Source: Hemileia vastatrix (Eukaryota > Basidiomycota > Pucciniomycetes > Pucciniales > Zaghouaniaceae). From it: a DNA stretch of 64,000 nt. The notes below the pieces were generated by a model that did no database searches, was not told the DNA's origin, and was given only the letters and a program-made list of their open reading frames with translations. Positions 48,560 through 62,100 of this stretch are shown here, in pieces (the first letter of the stretch is position 1; the number at the start of each line of letters is the position of its first letter). The DNA lies in the NCBI GenBank assembly GCA_030280995.1, contig JASXTE010000013.1, positions 8,649,001 to 8,713,000 on the forward strand, in the 5' to 3' direction. The position numbers and the translations under genes are program-made.

Positions 48560-49510
48560 CTAATGTAATTAAAATTAAGTTAATTAAATTTATATATATT
48601 AAATTAACTTTCTCATATGTTATAATCCATAAATATTGGGCTTTTTTTTGACCCTTAATTGTGTCAGAAAATGTATTGAATAAGTTGAAACACTTAATTA
48701 ATAAAATAAATTAAAACACTTATTTTGAATCAGTAATTCATTAACTTAATTACTTGTTCTCACTTAAATTAGTTATTACTTAAATGGAATAGTTAAAAAA
48801 ATTTATTAATTTCTGTTTTGGATTGAATTGATTATATAAATTTTGCATCAAAATGACATAATTGTATTGGTTCAATTAAAACCATTTTAAGACTTATTGT
48901 AATGAATATTTTGGCTAAATTACTCACAGTTTCCATTATTACAAATTTACATAGTTACTCACTATTTTAATTAACTGGGATTGGAAATTTAGTATGGAAA
49001 AAATTATATCTTATTTTAGGATTTAATTTTTTTCTTCATATTTTTCTCTCAATATCCAGGTTTCATTATTATTCTTTTATATTCTTGTTTCATTCTATTA
49101 TCATTTTTTACTTACAAATTTTTGGCACTTCAGAGCACCCCTTTCCTATAAGAGGGCCTTGGATAATCCCCTTCAGCTCTATCACTTACTTTACTCTAAC
49201 ATATTTTATATATTATTAATTATTTCACTGTTTAAGCACATCTGTCCCCTTAACTGTTAAATAAATATTTAAAGGTTGCATTGAGAGTGTATTAATTATT
49301 AGTAATTGATATTTACACAGAGAGAGATAAAAGTACTTACTATTTTAATACCTTTTAACCATTGTTAAAAGTCCTATAAATTCTTCTATATCATCGTCAT
49401 TTCACCTTTAATTCCTCTTGCCTTTCTCTTATTTTGAATCTATATTTCCCTTTCTTCTCCTTCCCATTGCTTTTATCCTCTTTATTATCTTCTTCTAGAC
49501 AAACTGGCCA
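48560..49510 (+). repeat. 5'-truncated beta-like LTR remnant
   Basis: It shares TTTGACCCTTAATTGTGT, a TATA region (CCTATAAGAGGGCCTTGG near 49146) and the end TTCTAGACAAACTGGCCA with beta LTRs. The first third is not recognisable. It ends where gamma coding sequence of G begins. Confidence 0.75.
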
Positions 49511-52500
49511 ATCCTAAATGTATTTAATGCTCTCTAATCACTTCAAACTCTTGCTTTATCTTGTTCATAAGAAATTAGCACTGGTGATATAACACAATAT
49601 TTTTTTTGTGGTTTCAATCTTTTCAATAATTTTCATGTTTAACAAATCTTAATATTATCCTCTATGTCTTTTCCTCTTCATTGGTGAAGCAGGTTATGGT
49701 TTCTTTTTAAGACTAGCAGGAATACTATCCATTTCACAGGTTAAACTAATTTTCTTCTCATGATCTTTTACAAAGCCAAGTTCATTGGTCCCATGTGCAA
49801 AAGCCATTGGAAATGCTTTAATAAAGACCAAAATATTTTTCCTCTCAGTTTTACTTATCTGAGTGCCAAATGATGCTTTTGCAATTTATGTTTCCAGAAG
49901 TTCATTTCACTGGATTTTCTTACTTTTCAAGGAATATTTATTACTGACTCAATGTGTAAGACTATGTTAAAAGAATTTATTTTAAATTTTTCTTTTACCA
50001 TTCATGCCTATTGTAAAATTATTATTAGAAGGGTCTAATTTCACACCAAACCTTGTCAGAATGTCATTACCAATGATAAACTGCTACTAAAATTAGTATT
50101 TTCCATTACTACAAAGTCACAAGTTATTCTAACATAACCATGTTGATGTTAAAAGAAAACAGCAGCTCTTTAAATACCAATGGGGTGTAGTAATGATCCA
50201 AAACCTCTCCAATTTTTACTTTGAAGGTTTTCAAGCTTTTACTCATAATCACTGTCAATTTTCTGTAATGTATATGCAGAAACAAAATAACCAGCAGCTC
50301 ATGTATCCAATACTATATTTACAGTTTCTTTAGAAATTATAGCTGGAACCATGATAGGTGTCATTCTTAAGTTTTCAGCTTGTATATCCTTAATGATTTC
50401 AGCATCTCCTAAATTCATTAATGATACATTTAAGTCCATATTTAATATTAGATTTTAAAGGATGGACAAATCATCTTCCAACATCCAGACCTCATTTACA
50501 TCACTATATGAGATATTACTATCATAATCACTTGAATCTTTACTTTTTTCTGCATCATTTTCAGATTCATGCTGATTTTCAACAATTTTTATATTTTTCT
50601 CACATTTTTTACCTTTAACCCAATGCTTATTACACTTATAACAAGTATTAGTCTCATAAATTTTAGGTACTACAGGTTCAGTAGGTTTTTTCTACTTTTC
50701 CTGCAGTGGTTTTGAATTCTGATTTTTTACAGGTTTATTATTTTGTTTATAAGTGGCGTACCTTGCTTCATACTTATGTTTTAATAATATTTGATTAAAA
50801 ATATTAATAAATTCATAGTATTCATTAACCAATATTTTTCTAGCTACAACAATGTCTCTGACAGATATAGGTAATTTTTATATTATTTTATCTTTCCATA
50901 AGTTAAAATCAATATTTGGCTCAATGGCTTTTAATATTTTATTTATGTTAATTAAAAATACTTTAGGATTTTCACCATTAAATGGATTATACCTTGTTTT
51001 CTCATATAAACTTTTCTGAGTTGGTCTGAATTTAGAACTTCCAAATTTTTTTCAATCATGTGTTTCCACTAAGCCCAAGAGTAATCTTTACCCTCACTTA
51101 ATGCAGCTTCAAACCATAATAAAGAAACATCCTTAAATAATGAAATTAGTTTTGATGTTACTTCTTCATCTGGTAACTTATATAAGAATTGTAAATTTTC
51201 AATTCATTGAATAAAATGTTGTCAATCAGAGCTGGCTTCCCTATCATAAGTCGGGTACTGGTCATTTTTTGGCCAATACTTCTGATTGAATTTAATCTTA
51301 CTAATCCTTGGAAAATATAAAAACTCATTTACTTTAGGTAAATTATCTTGTATTTCCTTTTGTGCTGATTTGTGAGTTACATTTGTTCTTTCAGATTTGA
51401 CACTTTCACCAGATGTTTTAATTTTTGGTGGCAATGGGAATTATTGAGATTTATTTTTGAAAATAATTGGATTATTATTATACTGTGTACACTTATTATT
51501 ATCCTGATTCACTAGTAGATTGGAAGTTTCAATATCAATCTTAGTTAATCTTTGTAACAAATAAGAGACACTTTGATTTGTTTGTGAAAAAGATAACTTT
51601 GTTATTGATTCATATTTTAATAAATGTGCTTCATACAATTTTTTTAACTCACAGATTTTGTTTGAAAGGCTACTATATTTATTACTTAAGGAATCATATT
51701 TATGAGTTAGAGCCAAGTATTCTTTCTCTAATTCTTTATTTCTTGTAGCCAGTTGAGAAATATTCAATGTTAAGGACAAAATTGTGTCACTTGTGAGCTT
51801 ATTTTCCTGTTCCTCACATTCAGTTATTCTATTCCATAATTCTGAAACAATTCTATGTACAGTTGGATTTTTTTTTAAATACTCAACATCTTCCTTCTCA
51901 CATTCTTCACTATTTTGTGAAGCTGTCAACTCACTAATAAGTGTTGGAAACTGAGGGTTAACTATATTATTATCATAAATAGTTTTATTGTTATTAACAA
52001 AAGATAAATTAGGTTTATCTACATCAAAACCTAATTGTCTTAAGTCCTCCTCAATTCTCTAAACAGATTTGACATCATTTATATTTCCTGAAATGTAATT
52101 ATCAATATTGTGTGCAATCTGAGAAGGAAATCTACTTACCAACAGATAGGAGCAAGCCCTGATTTTGGAGCTTTTGCTTTGGCTTGTAGAGGTGAGTTGA
52201 AGTGGTCTGATGAGGGGGTGGATCCTTTTTGCAGTTGTGACTGGCCCACTGTTGGTGAAACCAATCCCATTTCAAGTTTTATACTAAAATCTTGTCCTGA
52301 GACTTACCTGATCCTTCTTGGATAGGGGGTTACTGGTTTATCTGTACTCCCTTCAGCTCTTCCAGAGTTTGGTTTAATTTCTGGAATCCTATCCTGCAGT
52401 TGGTTTCCACCTTTATCACTTCCTTTATGATAGAAGATTTTGACTCCTCCAGCTTCAGAACTTGTTTTTCCAAGTGGGAAAGTTGATCCTGAAGAGGAGG

Positions 52501-52675
52501 TGATGTATTCCTTATAGTTATCTTTTTTAAAAGGGTGTCCTTTTACTCTATGCTCATTTTTTCTGGCTGTGGGTAGGAATGACCTTCCATAGTGATGTCC
52601 TGGAGCATTTTTTTTAGCTTTAGACCTGGTATTAAAAGCAGGATTATCAATTACATAGTCCAGTGGAGAACTCAT
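49511..52675 (-). pseudogene. Element G: degraded gamma gag, protease and reverse transcriptase start
   Basis: From right to left: frame-0 leader MSSPLDYVIDNPAFNTRSKA (52675-52304), an overlapping ORF0 with one internal TAG-type break (LLKKITIRNTSPPLQDQLSH), the coiled-coil gag part (51441-51929), the gag core (51222-51434), a decayed zinc knuckle near 50620, protease near 50300, and the start of reverse transcriptase ending at about 49545 (CVISPVLISYEQDKA). The rest of pol is missing, cut by the LTR remnant at 49510. Numerous frameshifts and stops are present. Confidence 0.85.
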
Positions 52676-53184
52676 TATGTCTCAAATAACAATTTTTTAC
52701 ACCTACATAAGGAAAAACATTTATGGTAATCAGTAGACAAAAAATATTAGCAATATAAATACTAATAAAAGGGCTGGAGCTTACCCTGAATTTATATTTT
52801 TATTTTTTAAAATAAAATAAAATAAAATTCAAAAAAATCTGTTAAAAATTAAATAATAAGTTTAACTAGAACTTAATGAGGGTGGATAATTAGATAACCC
52901 TTCTTTAACCAAATACTAATTTAATTGGGTGTTATTTTGATTACCAAATACCAAGTGAAATTGGGTTTATATTGGGTACAGTTACTACTGTAAATACCTA
53001 ATTTTTTTCTTAAAAAAATCTATACAATTATTATAAAGGTTATTTACCGCAATAATTGAGCTATGATGACCCACTAATGTTCTTTAGAACCAAATATTTG
53101 GTTTTTATGAGCTATAATAGAATAAAAATCACACTCTAAGGCTTATACTAAATAATAAGTAATAATTAAGGAAAGATCCCCGAT
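52676..53184 (-). other. Leader of element G
   Basis: This is collinear with the leader of H (39413-39921). The primer-binding-site position reads CGGGGATCTTTCC, a mutated form of TGGGGGTCTTTCC. There is no gene. Confidence 0.7.
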
Positions 53185-53856
53185 TGTCAGTGTATGCTAG
53201 TATCTAAGTATGATTTAATAGTAAATATTATTTTTCCAACTACTTTTTGATAAATTATTTAGTGATTAAACCTCCGGGAAAGACTAATAAAATAGTTATG
53301 CTCAGTGTTAACTCATAATATTTGGATTGGTGTGTGGTAGTGGTGGAAAATAGGTTAATAAAATACAGTTATAGCTAATATAAAGATAATATCAATTAAT
53401 AAACGCTTTAAAATATATTTATATATGATATCAATTGTTTTATAATGTTTATTTTAATTTTAGTATGTAATTTATGTCCAATAACCCATCAAATCCTCCC
53501 TTACTTATACCAAAATCCACTGGAGTGCACAGACCTTCAATCCAGATGATGTCACTGCTCTCACCAGTAATTACAGCACTGTGAGGGCCCATCACCTCCC
53601 AATTGTGTCCACTTCAAGAATTTTCAACACCTAGACGTCCATTAAGGACCCTCCATCACAATTAATGATATCCTAAACCCATACCATAAATAGAGAGAAC
53701 AGATAAAAGCGGATACCATAAAGAAACAGGTAAAATAAATCATCCAAAGAGTATATAATGAAACCCAAAGAATATAAAGGAACCAAATAAACTTTCCAAG
53801 CCCCCAATAACATCTCCATGAATCCATATTAACCCAGTAATTATATCCCAACCCAT
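53185..53856 (-). repeat. 5' LTR of element G (gamma), truncated
   Basis: The 3' end on the minus strand is ATACACTGACA next to the leader. It matches the gamma LTRs up to 53856 and then stops abruptly, so about 500 bp of the 5' part are missing. The hydrophobic open stretch of the gamma LTR is also open here. Confidence 0.83.
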
Positions 53857-54322
53857 TGTCACCGGACGACCTACGCACAAGGTCAAGGGTGTTCCTGGAA
53901 GTGAGGTGGAGAAAGGAGTTTAGAAACTTTGGCGAGACACAGAGGAAATGTGCAAGGAAGTGATTCAAAGATGCTTCAAAGGATGAACTACTGCTTCGAG
54001 ATATGTTCAAGGAGAATTCTAATATAATTTAAAGGTAATATTAAATTCTTAAAATCTCACGAAGAGTTGGAAACTCAATAATCAATGATTTAGGATTTAG
54101 AAATGATTACTGAGAAAATAAGTAAAGATACAATAATAATGATTTAAACTAAAGCTTTTACCACTATTAACTATATATATGTTTTATAATTTAATTCTAA
54201 AGAATTTCGAACCCAAATCCCAACCCCTTTTATATCCTTTACTCCTCCTTGAATTGACCTCATACCCATCCACTATTCCGCACACCACAGACCATTAAAA
54301 AATACATCCATTACACCTGGAC
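53857..54322. other. Host-like flank left of element I
   Basis: This segment is not repeated elsewhere in the window, and its left part is richer in G+C and CpG. Short open stretches exist on both strands near 53857-54000, but I cannot choose between them or recognise a product. It ends TGGAC, the target duplication of I; the sequence continues at 63504. Confidence 0.5.
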
Positions 54323-55463
54323 TGTCAGCCAGGCTATTCCAGGAGTCCAGTAAATGATATATAAATTATAAAACCTTAAAGAGTGGGTAAGACTTGTATT
54401 TAATGAATATAACTTAATATTTTATTGCATAATGAAATTATATAAGAATTTTATTATATACAAGTGTTACATTAAATTTATTGGTTATATATATTTTTAT
54501 ATACAGTTAAATTGAACATAATATAATATATTCTACAAATAATGGCGCATTTTAATGTATTTAATAATTCTAAATTTATATTTAATTAATTGAAAAACAT
54601 ATATTATAATTATAACTGTAAAATTGATTTATAATATATTTAAATTAATTACTTAAATTTATATATTAAATAATACCTCTCATATGATACTAAACAATAA
54701 TTAATGACGCATCTTTTGACCCTTAATTGTGTTAGAAAAAAACAAATAAATTAATTTATACTAAATTGAGATTAATTACATGTTTTGTTGCGTCAAAGTA
54801 TTTTTTGTTTCACTTAAAATATCCTTTAATCAGATTGTACCATCTGTTTGGAATTATATTTCTCATAGTTCCTATGTTCCAATCTTGTTTAGTTATTCAC
54901 TATTTTTCACTTACTGATTTGGGAATTAATGACGGGAAAATTGGATTCTTAATTGGGATTTTAATTAATTGTTTCATGTTTTTCTCTATATTGTTATGTT
55001 TCATTTACTCTTTTGATATATTTGTTTTACTTCATTCTAATCATTGTATTTACAAAGATAGTAGCGCTTCAGAGGACCCATTGCCTATAAAAGGGCCTTG
55101 GATAATCCCCTGTAGCCTCATCACTTATTAAACACTCAACAAATTAAATAAATATTTTATTACGTTTATATTTTTTTATTAGTAATACAAATCTAATTAA
55201 AAGTCTATATAACAAATCAAAGGTTGCTTTAAGTCTTATAGTGATTAAAAGTGTTTGCCGTGCAGAAACCTTACATTAAATAATATTATTATTAATAAAT
55301 ACTAAGCTTTTGTCATCTCTCAAAGTTGCTCGTCGTTGTTTTCCCTCTTAAATAAAATTAAAATATCCTATTACAAATTATTCCTTTTATTTTCCCTTGT
55401 CCTCCTTCTTCTCTCCTCCTTTTCCCCTAATTTTCTTACCTTCTTCTAGACAACTGACCGACA
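54323..55463 (+). repeat. 5' LTR of element I
   Basis: It starts TGTCAGCCAGG and ends CTGACCGACA. The promoter is probably TATAAAA at 55086-55092, in CCTATAAAAGGGCCTTGG, about 370 bp before the LTR end. That block is conserved in the LTRs at 44928 and 48560. Confidence 0.95.
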
Positions 55464-56154
55464 ACTGGGGGCCTTTCCAAAACAACGACAACGATCAAGC
55501 CTGGCGACGAACGACAAAACGCACGGACCACCTAGCAAAAGAAACTTTTGCCGCAACTGTGTTTCGAACTTGGGTTCGACATCTTAAGTTTATATAATAT
55601 TAATTTTTATATTATTTTGAAGTGATTTTTCGATCACTATAGTAAGTTCACCTTTGCGCCTCTCACTCATATTACTATATTTTTATTGCAATAACAGTGA
55701 TTGTGGCTTAATTGCTGATTCACTGAGTGTAAGTGTTCAATTTTTAAAAAAAAATTTTTCCTAGTTGACCATTATAGAGTGTTAAATCCTCTTAGTCCTA
55801 GAAGAATTGACATTATTATTAATACAAATTGAATTATTAATTTAATTTTTTTTATTATTAATTATTGTTAATTTTGGTTGACTTAAAAGTACATTGTGCT
55901 TAGTCCCAAATATATTGCCATATTTAATATTGGTAATTAATTGGTTGAATTAACTTACTTGTTATTCCCAATTTAACCTTGCAATCCATTTTTTTTTAAA
56001 AAAATTAATTTTTTAATTATTACTTTATATTGAAAATTATTTTTTCTATAATTTAATTAATTAAATATTTTTTTTTATTATTTGGAGCAATTATTGACTA
56101 ACTTTTATTATTTTTTTATAAAGTAAAAAGTAAATTATAAATCTTCCCACTAGT
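55464..56154 (+). promoter_or_regulatory. Element I leader and primer binding site
   Basis: TGGGGGCCTTTCC (55466-55478) begins two bases after the LTR and is the primer binding site candidate, shared with gamma as TGGGGGTCTTTCC. The tRNA is not identified; the first seven bases would suit tRNA-Pro. The first 130 bp are GC-richer, the remaining 550 bp AT-rich with poly-T runs. There are no other features. Confidence 0.65.
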
Positions 56155-59100
56155 ATGTCCAACAATTTGGCAGAAAAAATGGATAACATGCAAGTGGATG
56201 AGATAGAAATTGACTATGATGCTGACACTGTAAGTTCTTCTAAAGTTGGTCATAAAAAATCTTATGCTAACACAAAGAATTCACATACTGCAGGATGTGG
56301 AAATGACAGGAAATGCAAACAAACCAAACCCCCTTCCCCCAGTACCACAGAAGGAAGTAAAGCCTCTAGTGCCTCAAGAAGGTCTTCCAAAAGGCTTCAA
56401 AATAAAAAAGCTTCCTCTGCCACAACAAATCAGCAACCTATCCAGTCATATAAAAGAGTTGAAAACAGAAAACATGACGTACAAAGCAAAGGTAGACACA
56501 TTGTGGGATCAGGTCCAAGAACTCAGGAACCAGATTCAGGCCCAGGCCCCTCCTCAGTTGCCTCCCAATCAGCCTCAGTTTCAGGCTCAACCTTCACAGC
56601 CACCCAGCTCAACCATCCAAAATCCAAATACTATGGAAGTAGAGCAATGGAAATGGGATTATCTAATGAGTCACTACCAACAGAATGTGCAACACCCTCC
56701 TCATCATCAGCCTGGCCCATCCAGAACACCCAATTTCCATCCACCTCCTCATCCCTACCAACAAGGCAGGAGAAAGAAGGCCCAAGCACAATCCCAAACC
56801 CAGTCCCAGGGGAAGTTTCCTCCTCTGCCATGGTAAGTAATTTGGTTGATAGCCACTTGGGTATGTTTTCTAATAAATCTTCTTCTGCAGGTAATATTAT
56901 TGAACATGGTGAAAGAACAGTTAAACCTGTTAAAAGACAGCTTCCTGTAACTAGTAGCCCTATTGATGTAATTAGCAAATTGTCATTTGATGAACCTTTA
57001 CATTTAACTTCTACATCTTTAATTAATCCTTCTCTTGCAATTAAAAATGATTCTGTTCCCCCTGAAATCTATACCTTAATTGAAAAAACTTCTGAGGAAA
57101 TATTGAAAGATACCCTTGATTTTAATATTGTAAAAGACAAACATGTGAGAGATGTGTTAATCCATGAAAATGATAGATTAAATAATTTACACTTGCAATG
57201 TAAAGTGAGTTCTTCTGTACAAGATACAGCTTATTTAAAAATCAAAGAAACCTTGAATATTGTTCTTAGTCAACAAAAACAAATAAGAAGTGACCATAGA
57301 TCTATCTCAGATAGAAATATCAGTCTACATAAGACCTTGAGTGAATTGAAACCCCTTATTGAGGAAAATTATTCATTCAAGAATGAAATAAAATCTCTGC
57401 AAAATGAGTTTAAGAAGCTAAAAAATGATTTCCATGCACTAAGTACCAAACACTCAGTTTCTGAGGACAGAAATGTTCTATCTCTTGCAAAAGTAAATGA
57501 CCAGATGTCTGAAATTCCAAGAATAAGAAACTATGTGTCTGACCTACAGGAAAAGTTCTCAACCTTAACCATCAATAATGAATTAAATGAGATTTCTGCA
57601 AATAAGCTGCATAAAAATAAAGAGAAAAAACCTGAACAAAGTTCATCCTTTCTTCCTCATATTTCAACCATTAAACAAACTGACAATGAGTCTGTAGAAT
57701 CTTTTGCTACTAGCAAAAAATCTTGTGATGGTCATGCACCAGCTGTTTCTGTAAATAATGAAATTTCTGAACACCTGGCTAAACTTCAGGAATTATTACT
57801 AATGAATAATTCAAACCAAAAAGTGGACCATCCCAGTAGTCAGAAAAATTGGCCCAAGTTAGACCAATATCCTACCTTTGATGGTGATTCTTCCTCTGAT
57901 TGGCAACGCTTTATCCAAAGAATTGATAATTTAAAGAGATCTTATAAACTACCTGATGAGGAAATTGTTTCTAAGCTAATTTCTTTATTTTCCAATGTAG
58001 CCTTGATGTGGTATGAATCTGTCCTCTTAGATAACAATCATTATACATGGAATGATTGGAAATCCTTGATTGAGAATCAGTTTGGTGGTTCAAAATTCAG
58101 GTTAGCTCAGCAGAGACTGTATGAGAATACTAGATATGTATCCTCCTCTGTTGAAAAGCCCATTGTTTTTCTGATGAAAATAACTAAAATCCTTAGAGCA
58201 ATTGATCCAAAGATGGATTATGATATTTGGAGAGATAAAATCTTGTATAAATTACCAAATTCTCTTAGGGATTTGATTGTTGCTAGAACTGAGCATGTAA
58301 GGGAAAATTCTTCTTTCATTAATATCTGTAATGAAGTATTACTCAACCATAGATATGAACCAAAGAATTACCTTAGTAAATCTTATAAGGATCAGAATAA
58401 ACCTTCTATAAAGCTCCCAGAAAAATCTGGTAGACCCTCTGCCCCAGTTGCACCTAAAAAATATGCAACAAATACTTGTTATAAATGTAACAAACCGTGG
58501 CAGAAGGGTCATGTTTGTGACAAGAAAATTCATCTTGTTGAACAAAATGAAGACACTGATGAAGTTGAACTTGATGTCAATAATTCTTCCAGTGACTGTG
58601 AAAGTAATATCTCCTATGACAATGAATCTGTTAAAGATGTTTTGATGTTGGAACATGATGTCAATTATTTAAATAATATATCTAAAGATTGTGTATTGAA
58701 TTTATCTTCAGTAGAAAATGCTGAGATAATTAAAGATATTACTAACAATTCTATTCCTATATCCCCTTTAAAGGCACCTGTTATCATTAATGGTAAAAAT
58801 GTTGATGTAGTTCTTGATTCTGGTGCTGGAGGAAGTGTAGTATCTGAAAAAGCTTTGGCTTCAGTGGATAAGGAATATTTGAGTAAATTATTTCCTATAA
58901 CTTCTGAAAAATGGAGAGGGTATGGTTCTACCTTATTTCCTATTGGCAAATACAAAACCTCTGTATTCTTCAAATATAATGGTGGTTTTGTCAGAGCTAT
59001 TTGTGAGTTTGTTGTCATGAAAAATGATAATTTGAGCAATTGGTTTATTATGGGAAATGATATTTTAACCATTTTTGGTGTGAAACTGGATCCAGCAAAT

Positions 59101-62100
59101 AATTGCTTTACTTTAGGAATGAATGGGAAAAGAAAATTCAAAATTTCTTCTCCTAGACCTTCTGGGCATTTGTTGAAATCTTGTAACTCACTGACCCAAT
59201 GTAAAGGTAGAACAACAACTGAAATGGATGATTTATTACATGAAATAAATACCGCTTCTTTTGGTGATCAGTTGACTAGTGAACAAAAGGATTCTATTGT
59301 TGCCTCTACTACCTCTTTCCCTATGGCTTTTGCTCATGGTTCTCATGTCTTGGGAATTGTTCAGGAAGAGATGAATATTACCTTATCCTGTAATTTGAGT
59401 GATATTCCTCCTTCCCTTAAGAAAAAACCATATCCTGCTTCTCCATCAAAAAGAAAAGATATTGAAGATAATATTGAAACATTTTTGAAAATGAATATCA
59501 TTGAGAAAGTGGATGTCACCCCCAAATATTGTGTCATCTCCCCAGTCTTGATTTCATATGAAAAAGATAAAGCTAGATTATGTGGAGATTACAGAGCTTT
59601 AAATACTTATACTGTTGATGATATTTATCCTTTACCCAGAATTAATTTAATACATGCTACCTTGCAAGGTGCAAAATTTATTAGTTGTCTGGATGGTAAT
59701 AAAGGTTATCATCAAGTTCCAGTTGAGGAAAATTCTCAAAAATTTTTGCTTATTGCTACTCATATGGGAATATATAAGTATGTTAGGATGCCATTTGGCC
59801 CTAAAAATGCTCCTTCAGTTTTTCAGAAAGTTATGGATAACACTTTCCATCAAGAAATAATTGAAGATTGGCTCATGGTTTATATTGATGATATTATTGT
59901 TTTTTCTAAAACTTTTGATGAACATATGATTCACTTGAATAGAGTTTTCCAAAAAATGGATGAAATCAATATGACCTTATCTTTAAAAAAGTGTAAATTT
60001 GGTTTTCAATCTTTGAAAGTCCTTGGCCATGTTGTGTCAGGCTTACAAATTTGTGTAGACCATAATAAAGTCGCTGCCATTCAAAATGTGAAAGCACCAA
60101 CTTCTGTAAGAGAAATCCAAAGTTTTTTGGGTATGTGTGGCTATTATATACAATATATTAAAAATTATCAGGTCATAGCCTTGCCTCTTACAAAACTAAC
60201 CAGAAAAGATGTTGCTTTTCTCTGGAATAATGACTGTCAGAAAGCTTTTAATACATTGAAAAGTTGCTTAATGACAGCCCCTATATTGGCTCTTCCAGAT
60301 TTTAACAAGCCATTTGTACTTTATACAGATGCTAGCTTTATTTGTCTGGGTGCTGCCCTTCACCAAAAGCAAATTATTAATGATAAATCCTCAGAGGTTG
60401 TAATTTGTTATATTTCAAGAAACTTAAGAAATAGTGAATTGAAATATGGTGCCACTCAATTGGAGTGCTTAGCCTTTGTTTGGGCTCTTGAGAAACTTCA
60501 TTACTACTTGGATGACCAAAAATTTGAGTTGGTAACTGACTGTAGTGCTGTGAAATCTCTCTTAAACCTCAAAACACCTAACAGACATATGTTCAGGTGG
60601 CAACTTGCTGTTCAGGAATACAGAGGAAGGATGACTATTATCCATAGAGCTGGAAATTTTCACTCTAATGTTGATATGCTCTACAGATTGCCTCTGCCAA
60701 ATAATGACTCCAATCCTGCTTATGTACCTGAAGATGATACTGTTCATATACATGGTATATTTATAGTTGATATGGAAGAAGAGTTATTACAGTTAATACT
60801 GGATTCATATGATAAAGATTCTGATTTAAATAAATTAGTTACTATTTTAAATGATCCTAAGAATGCTTCAATTCAAGCATTAATAAAAACTCTTCCTGCA
60901 AAGTACCAAAATGCTTTAAATAAAGGAAAGTTTTCTATTGAAGATGGTTACATATATTATAGAAGAAAGCTTACCAATGTAATTGTTATTCCTCCTTCAA
61001 TGAAAGAAACTATCCTCAAACTTTGTCATGATGACATATTAGCTGGTCATTTTGATCTTGAAAAAACATTGATTAGAATCAAAAACACTGCATGGTGGGC
61101 TAATATGTCTGAAGACACAAAATTATATGTTGAATCTTGTGATTCCTGCCAAAAATCTAAAAGGTTAACAGGTAAGAGAGCAGGGTTACTACAACATATT
61201 GAAGCACCTAGTGCTCCCTGGAAAATCATTAATATGGATTTTGTCACTGGTCTTCCTGTTGCAGGTAAAGACAGCTTTAGCTCTTGTTGGGTAATAGTGG
61301 ATAGATTCACAAAAATGTGCAAATTTATTCCAACCCACAAAGATGTATCCACCAAAGAATTAGCTTTCTTATGGTGGTCTTACATGTTTAATATTATTGG
61401 TTTTCCAAAAGCCATTATCTCTGATAGGGATCCAAAATTCACTTCTGAGTTTTGGACCTCTTTGATGGATATTTGTGGCTGTGAGTTAAAATTGTCTACA
61501 GCTCACCATCCTCAGACTGATGGTCTAGCTGAAAGAATGATTCAAACTCTGGAAGATATGATTAGAAGGTATTGTGCCTTTGGTTTAGAATATAAAGACA
61601 ATGACAGATTTACTCATGATTGGGTCACTCTTTTGCCTGGTCTTGAATTTGCATATAATAGCACTGTTCATTCTGTCACTGAGAAAAAGCCTTTTGAGCT
61701 TTGGTTAGGTTATGTCCCAAACACTCCTGCTCAGATTCTCAATAATAAATTACCTAAGTTGGAACTACACCCTGGTGTAAAATCTTTTATGCAAATGCAA
61801 CAGCTATGCAGAAAACATGCTCAGAGTTGTATTGATAAAGCATTTGAATATGAAAAGAAAAGATGGGATAAATCTCATAAAGAATACACATTTAACAAGG
61901 ATGATGAAGTGTTGATCTCTACTGTCCATTTCAATTTACAAGGTAACCACAAATTAAAAGATCCTTTTGTAGGACCATTTGTTGTTAAAAGAATGGTTGG
62001 TAATAATGCAGTAGAAGTTGTATTGTATTCTCCATATGATAGGAAACATCCTGTCTTTCCCATTTCTTTACTTAAACCTTATACTTCCAACAGTGACTTA

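Noticed and set aside
54766..55131. 121-codon hydrophobic open stretch in the 5' LTR of I, repeated at 62761-63165
   Set aside because: It spans the TATA region and LTR body, is Phe/Ile/Leu-rich from AT composition, and has no counterpart kept in more diverged beta LTRs.
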